Assembly: GCA_030618065.1 (NCBI GenBank)
Contig: JAUXEE010000042.1
Span: 1 to 9,585 of the forward strand
Origin: Gemmatimonadota bacterium
Lineage (GTDB): Bacteria > Gemmatimonadota > Gemmatimonadetes > Longimicrobiales > Gaopeijiaceae
Length of the DNA stretch: 9,585 nucleotides
Direction of reading: 5' to 3'
Position 1 is the first letter of the stretch. Every line of letters begins with the position of its first letter. The position numbers were made by a program, and so were the translations under genes. Positions 1-6,712 of this stretch are shown in pieces. The notes under the pieces were generated by a model. The model did not search any database. It saw only the letters and a list, made by a program, of their open reading frames with translations, and was not told the DNA's origin.

Positions 1-1
1 A

Positions 2-1117
2 GTCGAGTCCGAAGCTGAGCAAGTTCCCTACGAAATCGACGCCCAGCGGTTTGTCCTGGAAGGAAGTCGTTTCTTCAGGGCGACCGGTTCGGTTGTCGCG
101 ACCCGGGACTCCCTCACGGCCATGGCCGACTCCCTGGAGTACGATCAAGACCAGGGCGCTCTCTTCCTTTACCGGGATGCCAGGGTGACCATCGGCCAGA
201 CGGATTTGGCTGCTGAGGCGATCCGGCTGGATATTCCCCAGGATGAAATCCGGGAGGCCGTTGCCACCGGCGAGGCCGTCCTGGATGGGGAGGATCTCCG
301 GCTGTTGGCTCCCATCGTCACTCTCTTCTTCACGGAAGGGCGGATGGAGCGATTGGTTGCCCGGAGAGATGCGGTGGCCGATTCCCTTTTCGCGGAAATG
401 GACGAAGAAGCCCAAGAACGGGAGCGCCTATTGCGCGGTGCGCCTCCTTTGGCGGCACGGGAGCTGGGGCTGGAGGAGTTTCCCTGGCGCCCTTACGCTC
501 TCGCTCAGGATTTCATCCTTGAAGGGGACTCTCTGGAAGTCCTTGCCCCGGGGGAGGTCCTGGAGGAAGTGTGGGCCATGGGGAACGCCCGGGGAGAGGC
601 GGCAGGGCTGGATTCCCTGAATACGCCCGATACGCCGCCCCTGATCTCTCGGGACTGGGTGGTGGGGGATACCATCGTGGCCTTTTTCGTTGAAGGAAGT
701 GATTCTTTGGCAGTGACGGATGAGCCCCTCCCTGATCGGGATCGGGAGGTCGTCGAAGCCGATACGGCCAAGGTGGACTTCCAGCTCGAACGGTTGGTGG
801 CCAGGGTGGGAGCCCGGAGCATGTACCGAATGGCGGCATCCGACTCCACGGTGGTAGCCGAAGGAGGCCAGTTCGCCATCCATTATGTGGTTGGCGACGA
901 AATCACGATCCTCCTCAACGAGGAGGGTGAGGCGGAGCGAATGGAGGTGATTGGCCAGACCCGGGGGATTCATCTGGAGCCGGTCTCTCTGCGGGGCGAG
1001 GCCGTTGACTCCGTGGCCGTGCCGGACACATCCGGGGTCATCAGAGGTGGGCAAGGGCCCGGCGGGGCAGAATCCGTGGTGAGGCTCGTCCGCACGGGAG
1101 GAGGATCGGGGGGATGA
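2..1117 (+). CDS. OstA/LptA-like LPS-transport protein, 3' part (5' end outside window)
   Basis: The frame is open from the first codon of the window. The visible part is 371 residues, and the ATG at 122 is an internal methionine because OstA-like sequence (RFVLEGSRFF, ATGSVVATRDSL) is already present before it. The protein consists of repeated short beta-strand units of the OstA/LptA type, with recurring patterns such as ADSLEYD, GDSLEVLAPG, GDTIVAFF and GDEITILL followed by E-R-L/M-x-V/A. It has no membrane segment in the visible part. A charged, probably helical linker occupies about bases 374-470, and the tail is rich in Gly (GGGSGG). In the family, such proteins line the periplasmic bridge that carries LPS from the LptBFG-C complex to LptD. 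The overlap with lptB supports that role. It is longer than E. coli LptA (about 185 residues) and resembles the longer OstA-like proteins of non-proteobacterial diderms. The signal peptide would lie upstream and cannot be checked. It could equally be a fused LptC/LptA type. Confidence 0.75.
   Translation, partial: VESEAEQVPYEIDAQRFVLEGSRFFRATGSVVATRDSLTAMADSLEYDQDQGALFLYRDARVTIGQTDLAAEAIRLDIPQDEIREAVATGEAVLDGEDLRLLAPIVTLFFTEGRMERLVARRDAVADSLFAEMDEEAQERERLLRGAPPLAARELGLEEFPWRPYALAQDFILEGDSLEVLAPGEVLEEVWAMGNARGEAAGLDSLNTPDTPPLISRDWVVGDTIVAFFVEGSDSLAVTDEPLPDRDREVVEADTAKVDFQLERLVARVGARSMYRMAASDSTVVAEGGQFAIHYVVGDEITILLNEEGEAERMEVIGQTRGIHLEPVSLRGEAVDSVAVPDTSGVIRGGQGPGGAESVVRLVRTGGGSGG
1096..1104 (+). 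promoter_or_regulatory. Strong Shine-Dalgarno for lptB
   Basis: GGGAGGAGG lies 9 bases before the ATG at 1114, inside the end of the OstA-like gene. It supports 1114 as the lptB start over the in-frame ATG at 1141, and so supports the N-terminal extension of this LptB. Confidence 0.65.
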
Positions 1118-1944
1118 CAACCCAGGATGAACTCTTGGACATGAGCGGTAACGACCTGGCTCCGCAGGAGACCCAGGTCGAAGGAAGCAGGCTTTTTGCC
1201 GAGGGCCTCACGAAGATCTATCGGAAGCGGAAGGTCGTGGATGAGGTCGGCATCCGTGTTCGCCAGGGCGAGATCGTGGGCCTCCTGGGCCCCAACGGTG
1301 CCGGGAAAACTACGACGTTCTATATGATTGTGGGGCTGATTCCCCCCAATGAGGGGAGGGTCTACCTGGATGAGAGGGAGCTTACCGGCGTTCCCATGTA
1401 CCAACGGGCCCGTTTGGGGGTAGGGTACCTGGCTCAGGAGCCGTCGGTGTTCCGGAAGCTCACGGTGGAAGACAACGTCATGGCGATTCTGGAAACCTTG
1501 GGCCTTCCCAGGGCCGAGCGGAAAGCCCGGCTGGAGCATCTTCTCGATGAGCTTTCCATCGCTCACCTTCGGAAGAACAAGGCCTATTCTCTCTCTGGGG
1601 GTGAGCGCAGGCGCCTGGAGATCACCCGGGCTCTGGTTCAACGGCCGAAGTTCATGCTTCTGGACGAGCCTTTTGCCGGGATCGATCCCATCGCGGTGAA
1701 CGATATCCAGCAGATCGTCCATGGCCTCAAAGACCGGGGAATTGGCGCTATCATCTCAGACCACAACGTCGAACAGACGCTGGAGATCGTGGACAGAGCC
1801 TACATCATGTACGAGGGACGAATTCGGGTCAGTGGAAGTGTATCAGAGCTGGTTTGGAACGACGAGGTCGCCGATATCTACTTCGGGCCCACACTGACGA
1901 CGCGTATGCGGAGTCGTTACCCCCAGCCCCGGGCGAAGGTATGA
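1114..1944 (+). CDS. lptB: LPS export ABC transporter ATP-binding protein LptB
   Basis: This is the cytoplasmic ATPase that, with LptF and LptG, extracts LPS from the inner membrane and pushes it along the Lpt bridge. In the 276 residues I see Walker A GPNGAGKTT (59-67), the Q-loop at Q108 (YLAQEPSVF), the signature LSGGE (160-164), Walker B MLLDEP (181-186) with D-loop AGID (188-191), and the switch His in SDHNVEQT (H217). LAQEPSVFRKLTVEDN and SGGERRRLEITRAL are typical of LptB rather than of amino-acid transporter ATPases such as LivF/LivG. The start overlaps the preceding stop (ATGA) and has a strong ribosome binding site. Compared with E. coli LptB (241 residues) there are about 24 extra residues before the first strand and a short basic tail after IYFGPTL. 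The genes for LptF and LptG are not in the window. The identification is firm. Confidence 0.96.
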   Translation: MTTQDELLDMSGNDLAPQETQVEGSRLFAEGLTKIYRKRKVVDEVGIRVRQGEIVGLLGPNGAGKTTTFYMIVGLIPPNEGRVYLDERELTGVPMYQRARLGVGYLAQEPSVFRKLTVEDNVMAILETLGLPRAERKARLEHLLDELSIAHLRKNKAYSLSGGERRRLEITRALVQRPKFMLLDEPFAGIDPIAVNDIQQIVHGLKDRGIGAIISDHNVEQTLEIVDRAYIMYEGRIRVSGSVSELVWNDEVADIYFGPTLTTRMRSRYPQPRAKV

Positions 1945-3449
1945 GCGGCTTCAGCACCCGGCTCTCCCTGAGCGTCCATCTCCGGCAGGAGATGAAGATC
2001 AACCCCCGCCTTTACCAGGCGATGGAGTTGCTCTACATGCCCCTCCTGGACCTTCAGCAACACCTCAAGCAGGAGTTGGCCGAGAACCCCTTCCTGGAGA
2101 TGGAAGAAGCCGATGTCGAGGAGGAGGTGGAGCTGGACGAAGAGGGAAAGGACGAGGATGCGGATGAAATCGACTGGGAGGAGATCCTCCTGGACGGCTT
2201 CGATGCCGGGGGTCGAAAACAACAATTCGAGCAAAAGGAGTACTTTCAACCTACCGTGGTGGAAGTGCCGGATCTGCGGGATTTCCTCATGGACCAGCTC
2301 CAATATCTGACCCTATCGGAAAGGGAAATCAGGCTGGGAGAAGAGATCATCGGGAATGTGGACGACGATGGGTCTCTCTCATGCTCCCTTGAAGAGATCT
2401 TGTCGGGGATGAATATCTGGCTGGATGAGGCCCGGGTGGTCGCTCTGGAACGGTTGGATGCCACCGAGTTCGAAGATGAGGGAGAGAAGGAAGAGGAAGA
2501 GAGGGAATTGGAGGCCCTTTTCCAACCGTATGAGTTGGTGGAAGTGGAGGAGGTGCTGGCCACGATCCAGACCTTCGATCCCCCTGGGATCGCAGCCAGG
2601 GATCTGAGGGAATCCATCATGATCCAGCTCGCCCGGAAGGATCTCGCCGATTCTCTCCCTGCGGCTCTCGTGGACGAACATTTCGAAGATCTCATCAACC
2701 ACCGATGGGTCGAGATCGCCAAGGCGAGGGGAATCACCCCATTGGAGGTCCAGGACGCCGCCGACGAGATCGCGAAGCTGGATCCGAAACCGGGACTCCG
2801 ACACTCTTCCGATCCCGATCGGTACGTCATTCCGGACCTGATCGTGGAGAAGATCGATGGGGAGTATATGGTTTTCGCCAACGACACCAGCCTTCCGCGC
2901 CTACGCCTCTCCCGGGCCTACCGTGAGGTGGCCAGGGAAAAGGGAAAATTCACCGGGGAGAACAAAGAATTCATCTCATCCAGGCTGAACTCGGCCAACT
3001 GGATGATCCAGGCCATCGAGCAACGTCGACAGACCATGCTCAAGGTCATGAGCTTCATCGTGGACCGTCAACGTGCCTTCTTCGAGAAAGGGGTCCAGCA
3101 TCTGAGGCCTCTGACTCTGAGAGAAGTCGCGGAACATATCGAGATGCATGAGTCCACCGTGTCACGGGTGACCAACGACAAGTTCGTTCAGACTCCCCGG
3201 GGCGTTCTCTCCCTGAAGTTCTTCTTTTCCAGTGGTCTTTCCACCACGTCCGGTGAAGACATCTCGGCCCGGGGCGTCAAGGCGAAGATCCAGACGCTGG
3301 TCGACGATGAGAACCCGAAACGGCCTCTGACCGACCAGGCCATCGTGAATCTCCTCAAGGCCGAGGGCGTGAACATCGCTCGCAGGACCGTGGCCAAATA
3401 TCGAGATCAGCTGGGTATCCTCCCGGCCCGAATGCGAAAACGGGTGTAG
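1941..3449 (+). CDS. rpoN: RNA polymerase sigma-54 factor RpoN
   Basis: Sigma-54 directs RNA polymerase to -24/-12 promoters and needs an AAA+ activator to open DNA. The 502 residues show the full family layout: the N-terminal activator-contact region (about 5-52, SVHLRQEMKINPRLYQAMEL then LAENPFLE); a very acidic stretch (53-80); the core-binding region with VDDDGSL (140-146) and FDPPGIAARDL (212-222); the helix-turn-helix region (391-420, LTLREVAEHI through HESTVSRVTN); and the RpoN box ARRTVAKYR (480-488) just before the end. The longer open frame from 1854 is rejected because its first 29 residues are lptB read in another frame; the start at 1941 begins the conserved region and overlaps the lptB stop (ATGA). 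Only a weak GAAGG lies 1 base before the ATG, so translational coupling to lptB is likely. An extra acidic segment lies at residues about 161-200. The protein appears intact. Confidence 0.97.
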   Translation: MSGFSTRLSLSVHLRQEMKINPRLYQAMELLYMPLLDLQQHLKQELAENPFLEMEEADVEEEVELDEEGKDEDADEIDWEEILLDGFDAGGRKQQFEQKEYFQPTVVEVPDLRDFLMDQLQYLTLSEREIRLGEEIIGNVDDDGSLSCSLEEILSGMNIWLDEARVVALERLDATEFEDEGEKEEEERELEALFQPYELVEVEEVLATIQTFDPPGIAARDLRESIMIQLARKDLADSLPAALVDEHFEDLINHRWVEIAKARGITPLEVQDAADEIAKLDPKPGLRHSSDPDRYVIPDLIVEKIDGEYMVFANDTSLPRLRLSRAYREVAREKGKFTGENKEFISSRLNSANWMIQAIEQRRQTMLKVMSFIVDRQRAFFEKGVQHLRPLTLREVAEHIEMHESTVSRVTNDKFVQTPRGVLSLKFFFSSGLSTTSGEDISARGVKAKIQTLVDDENPKRPLTDQAIVNLLKAEGVNIARRTVAKYRDQLGILPARMRKRV

Positions 3450-3457
3450 TCGAAACC

Positions 3458-4408
3458 ATGAACGCCCCTGAGGCAGCTGGGTCCCTATCTCCCGAGATGC
3501 GGCGTGACTTCGCCGTGATCGTGCCGGCCTATAACGAGGCTCCCGTGATCCCGGAGTTGATCAGGGAGCTGAAGGAGGCTTTCCAGGAGTTCGAGCTCGA
3601 GGGTGAGGTCATACTGGTGGACGATGGCTCCGATGACGGCACCGGAGAGCTGGCGGAGAGGGAAGGGGAGGGGTGGACGAACCTTCGGGTGCTCCGACAT
3701 CGGACCAACCTTGGAAAGACGGAGGCTCTGGTGACTGCGGCGGAAGCCACGGACCGGGCCTATCTGGTCCTCTTCGACGCCGACCTTCAGCACCTGCCCG
3801 AGGAGATTCCCCGCTTTCTGGCCAAGCTCCAGGAGGGGTGGGACATGGTCACCGGCCGGAAGATGGGCGAGTATGAGAAGCCGGTCGTCTCCCGGATCTA
3901 CAACTGGCTGAGCCGTAGGATCTTCGACGTTCCCGTTTCGGATCTGAATTCCATGAAAGCGTTCCGCCGGGAAGTGGTCGAGGAGTTTCCCATGCGGCAT
4001 GACTGGCACCGGTTCTTCGTGGTGCTGGCTCACGCCCGGGGCTTTTCGGTGTCGGAGATCGATATTCGCCTTCACCCTCGGCGGGCCGGCGTCTCCAAGT
4101 ACTCGGGGAAGTTCCGCATCTTCGCCGGCCTCATGGACCTCCTCTCGGTCTGGTTCCTTCTCCTCTTCTCCCGGAAGCCCATGATTCTCTTCGGGTTCTC
4201 GGGCTTCGCCCTGATCGCCCTGGGTGCGGCTGTGGGTGCTCTTGCATTCTATCTGCGATTCGTGGAGGGCATGGGCTTCAGGCCTCTTCTGTACCTGGTG
4301 ATGCTCCTGGAGACAGTCGGGTTCATCTTGTTGGGTGTCGGGCTGATGGCCGAGATGGTGGCCCAACTCCATCATGAAGTCGAATCCCTTCGCCGCCGTT
4401 CGAGGTAG
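3458..4408 (+). CDS. Membrane-anchored family 2 glycosyltransferase (polyprenyl-phosphate sugar synthase type)
   Basis: This enzyme probably transfers a sugar from a nucleotide sugar to a polyprenyl phosphate on the cytoplasmic side of the membrane (DPM1/GtrB/CsbB-like). In 316 residues I see the GT-A start AVIVPAYNE (19-27), LVDDGSDDGT (53-62), the metal-binding DAD in LFDADLQH (107-109), the acceptor-side motif DLNSMKAFRREV (162-173) and HPRRAGVSKYS (206-216). Two hydrophobic segments follow (about 242-266 and 275-298), the usual C-terminal anchor of CsbB/GtrB-type enzymes. The gap after rpoN is 8 bases, and neither the ATG at 3458 nor the alternative ATG at 3497 has a good ribosome binding site, so the first 13 residues are uncertain. 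The neighbouring wecB, GT4 and YfhO genes suggest surface glycan or glycolipid assembly. The sugar donor and lipid acceptor cannot be read from the sequence. A dolichol-phosphate-mannose-synthase-like annotation would be equally acceptable. Confidence 0.88.
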   Translation: MNAPEAAGSLSPEMRRDFAVIVPAYNEAPVIPELIRELKEAFQEFELEGEVILVDDGSDDGTGELAEREGEGWTNLRVLRHRTNLGKTEALVTAAEATDRAYLVLFDADLQHLPEEIPRFLAKLQEGWDMVTGRKMGEYEKPVVSRIYNWLSRRIFDVPVSDLNSMKAFRREVVEEFPMRHDWHRFFVVLAHARGFSVSEIDIRLHPRRAGVSKYSGKFRIFAGLMDLLSVWFLLLFSRKPMILFGFSGFALIALGAAVGALAFYLRFVEGMGFRPLLYLVMLLETVGFILLGVGLMAEMVAQLHHEVESLRRRSR

Positions 4409-4413
4409 GGGGG
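4407..4413 (+). promoter_or_regulatory. Shine-Dalgarno for wecB (decides the start)
   Basis: AGGGGGG overlaps the stop codon of the preceding glycosyltransferase gene and lies 5 bases before the ATG at 4419. No comparable site precedes the longer in-frame ATG at 4374, which lies inside the upstream gene. Confidence 0.55.
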
Positions 4414-4418
4414 TTTTG

Positions 4419-5609
4419 ATGCCGGGTACCCGAGAGTCCGGAGACAGGCCCAGGGTCCTGGTCGTCGTGGGAACCCGCCCCGAAGCCATCAAGATGGCTC
4501 CGGTGGTTCGGGCCCTGGAAGAGAGGGAGGACCGGTTGGAGTCCCGCCTTGCCCTCACCGGCCAACATGACGAGTTGGTGGGCCAGGTCCTGGGGGCGTT
4601 CGACCTGTCTCCCCACTACGACCTGGGAATCATGCGGGAAGGGCAGGACCTGTACGATGTGGCCCATGCCTGCCTCGACGGCGTCAAGGATATCATCCAG
4701 GAGTTTCGGCCCGGCCTGGTCCTGGTCCAGGGGGACACGGCCTCCGTCTTCTTCGGCACCCTTGGGGCATTTTTCGAAAAGGTCGGAGTCGGGCATGTGG
4801 AAGCGGGGCTCCGGAGTCGACACGGGGGAGTGCCCTATCCGGATCCTTTCCCGGAAGAGATGTTCCGGAGGCTCACCGGCGTCCTCACTCTGCACCATTT
4901 CGCACCCACTCTCCAGGCCCGGGACAACCTGTTGAATGAGGGGGTAGGGGAAGATCGAATCCACGTCACCGGGAATACGGTGGTGGATGCTCTTCTGGAA
5001 GCGGTCCGCGTGCCCCATAGCCCGGAAAACCAGGATCTTCTGGAGGTCCTGAAGGGAGGGCGACGCCTGGTTCTTCTCACGGCCCACCGGAGGGAGTCCT
5101 TCGGAGAGCCCCTCAGAGAGGTGTTCTCCGCCGTGCGGGAGTTGGTCGATCAGAACGACGAGGTGGAGCTTCTCTACCCCGTGCACCCGAATCCTCAGGT
5201 AGTGGAGCCGGCCCGGGAGCTTCTATCAGGACACCCCCGGATCCGCCTCACCGACCCCCTGGGTTATCTGGACCTGGTTTCGGCTTTGGAGCGTGCCGAG
5301 CTGGTCCTCACCGATTCCGGGGGCATTCAGGAAGAGGCTCCCACCTTCGGGGCCCCGGTCCTGGTGCTCCGAGAGGCCACCGAGCGGCCCGAGGGAGTGA
5401 AGGCGGGAGTGGCCCGCTTGGTGGGAACCGATGGAGCCCGAATCCTCAGGGAAGCCAAGGACCTTCTGGCCAGGAAGGCCCGAGGGCATCAGGTGGATCA
5501 GCGTCGAAATCCCTACGGTGACGGCAGGGCCGGCGAACGGATCGCCGACATCGTGGCGTCCAGCCTGACCGGGGAGCCTCGGGAAACGTCGGACTGGGAC
5601 GGGGCGTGA
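4419..5609 (+). CDS. wecB: UDP-N-acetylglucosamine 2-epimerase (non-hydrolysing)
   Basis: The enzyme interconverts UDP-GlcNAc and UDP-ManNAc in the cytoplasm and supplies ManNAc for surface polymers. The 396 residues contain the whole family signature: VGTRPEAIKMAPVV (17-30), TGQHDEL (47-53), QGDTAS (104-109), HVEAGLR (126-132), PFPEEMFRRL (143-152), GNTVVDAL (185-192), TAHRRESFGE (221-230), YPVHPNP (253-259), LTDSGGIQEEAP (297-308) and NPYGDGRA (364-371). By family knowledge the catalytic residues match D106, E128, E146 and H223; all are present. I chose the ATG at 4419 rather than 4374 because it has a good ribosome binding site, avoids overlap with the upstream gene and gives the usual length. 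The segment between E128 and E146 is four residues longer than in E. coli WecB as I recall it. No UDP-ManNAc dehydrogenase (WecC) follows. The next gene overlaps by GTGA. Confidence 0.95.
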   Translation: MPGTRESGDRPRVLVVVGTRPEAIKMAPVVRALEEREDRLESRLALTGQHDELVGQVLGAFDLSPHYDLGIMREGQDLYDVAHACLDGVKDIIQEFRPGLVLVQGDTASVFFGTLGAFFEKVGVGHVEAGLRSRHGGVPYPDPFPEEMFRRLTGVLTLHHFAPTLQARDNLLNEGVGEDRIHVTGNTVVDALLEAVRVPHSPENQDLLEVLKGGRRLVLLTAHRRESFGEPLREVFSAVRELVDQNDEVELLYPVHPNPQVVEPARELLSGHPRIRLTDPLGYLDLVSALERAELVLTDSGGIQEEAPTFGAPVLVLREATERPEGVKAGVARLVGTDGARILREAKDLLARKARGHQVDQRRNPYGDGRAGERIADIVASSLTGEPRETSDWDGA

Positions 5610-6712
5610 ACATCCTGTTCCACTGTATCTATTTCCCCCCTGAAGTGGGGGGCCTCGAAAGCCACGTCTACTACCTTGCCCGGGCTCTGGTAAGCCGTGG
5701 GCACCGGGTTCAGGTGGTGACCTCCCGGTCCCTTCCCGGGGTCCCCGAAGAGGAGGAGATGGAGGGCATCCAGGTGTACCGCACATGGTTTCCGAGCCGA
5801 AGTCCCACCGGTTGGGTCGCCCACGCCCTGGCTTCCGTCCCCAAGACCCGGGCTCTGGCCCGGGAAGCCGACCTGATCCACGCCCAGGCTTTCGCCTCCG
5901 TTCTCCCGGCTGCTGCGGGGCGGCAGCGTTCCGGGGCGCCTCTGGTGGCGACCTTCCATACCTCTCACTTCCTCATCCGTGCGGAAAGGGCCGGGTGGCG
6001 TCCGCTTCTGCGTCGCCTCGTTCAATTTCCCGATTACGCCCTGGCATCCAGCGAAGAAATCGCAACGGTGGCCATGGATTTGGCCCCGGGAATCGAGGTG
6101 GAAGCCCTGGCGAACGGAGTGGACGCCTCCTTTTTCCGTCGTGTGGAGCCGGCGCTGCCCAATGGAGGCCGGCCTCGGATAGTGGTCCCCCGCCGCCTTT
6201 TCCCCAAGAACGGGGTGGAATTCTTCATTCGGGCTTTGCCCCTGATCCTGAAGGCCGTAGAGGTGGAGGCCATTCTCATCGGGGACGGCCCGGAAAGGGA
6301 GCGCCTCCAAGCTTTGGCGGAGGATCTGGGCATCTCCCATCGAGTCTCCTTCCTGGGGAAACGGGCCCATTCGGAGATGCCGGGCCTCCTCAGCTCCGGT
6401 GACCTGGCTGTCATTCCCTCTCTCATGGAAGCCACCTCCGTGGCGGCTCTGGAAGCCATGGCCTGCCAGCTCCCGGTGGTGGCGTGCAATGTGGGCGGTC
6501 CCCCGGAGATCGTGAGCGAGGAGGTGGGGGGGCTCTTCGAGGCAGGAAACCCGGAGGCGTTGGCGGCGGCCGTGGTCCGGTTCCTGGAGGAGGGGGATCT
6601 GCCCGGGAAGGGGGCTTTGGCGAGAGAGCGGGTCATGGCCCGCTGGAGTAACGACCGCCTGGCGGACCGGCATCTGGAAATCTACTCGGACCTTCTCCAT
6701 CGGAGGGGATGA
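5606..6712 (+). CDS. GT4-family (GT-B fold) glycosyltransferase
   Basis: This retaining glycosyltransferase probably adds a sugar to a growing glycan or glycolipid at the cytoplasmic face of the membrane. The 368 residues show an N-terminal acceptor half beginning FPPEVGGLESHVYYLARAL (10-28) with RGHRVQVVT (31-39) and FHTSHF (117-122). A C-terminal nucleotide-sugar half follows, with VPRRLFPKNG (194-203), IGDGPERERL (225-234), FLGKR (249-253), and the E-x7-E motif E275/E283 in MEATSVAALEAMACQLPVV (274-292), followed by GGPPEIV. Length and layout are normal for the family, and no membrane segment is visible. The start is GTG at 5606, overlapping the wecB stop, without a strong ribosome binding site; the first strand MNILFHCIYF begins directly there. 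The donor cannot be deduced; the overlap with wecB makes an N-acetylhexosamine possible. It could also be described as a WcaL/PimA-like transferase, but no specific subfamily is supported. Confidence 0.9.
   Translation: MNILFHCIYFPPEVGGLESHVYYLARALVSRGHRVQVVTSRSLPGVPEEEEMEGIQVYRTWFPSRSPTGWVAHALASVPKTRALAREADLIHAQAFASVLPAAAGRQRSGAPLVATFHTSHFLIRAERAGWRPLLRRLVQFPDYALASSEEIATVAMDLAPGIEVEALANGVDASFFRRVEPALPNGGRPRIVVPRRLFPKNGVEFFIRALPLILKAVEVEAILIGDGPERERLQALAEDLGISHRVSFLGKRAHSEMPGLLSSGDLAVIPSLMEATSVAALEAMACQLPVVACNVGGPPEIVSEEVGGLFEAGNPEALAAAVVRFLEEGDLPGKGALARERVMARWSNDRLADRHLEIYSDLLHRRG
6702..6708 (+). promoter_or_regulatory. Shine-Dalgarno-like GGAGGGG before the YfhO gene
   Basis: The run lies directly against the overlapping ATG at 6709 but 9 bases before the in-frame ATG at 6718. 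The spacing favours 6718, while the ATGA overlap pattern of this operon favours 6709. Confidence 0.45.

Noticed and set aside
970..1722. 250-codon minus-strand frame opposite lptB
   Set aside because: It is a shadow of a highly conserved ATPase gene. No motif or independent start signal supports it.
1854..1940. Longer rpoN reading frame starting at 1854
   Set aside because: Its first 29 residues are the 3' end of lptB in another frame and do not resemble the RpoN N-terminus. The conserved region begins right after the ATG at 1941.
4004..4019. TGGCAC resembling the -24 half of a sigma-54 promoter
   Set aside because: The -12 half with its conserved GC is missing at the required spacing (CTTCG instead of TTGCA), and the site lies within the GT2 coding sequence at a conserved-motif region.
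4374..4418. Longer wecB start at 4374
   Set aside because: It overlaps the end of the GT2 gene by 35 bases, has no ribosome binding site and adds non-family residues. The ATG at 4419 has a good site.
3485..4558. 357-codon open frame on the minus strand
   Set aside because: It is antisense to the clear GT2 and wecB genes, has a His/Pro/Gly/Glu-rich composition without family motifs, and is the kind of frame that GC-rich genes produce by chance.
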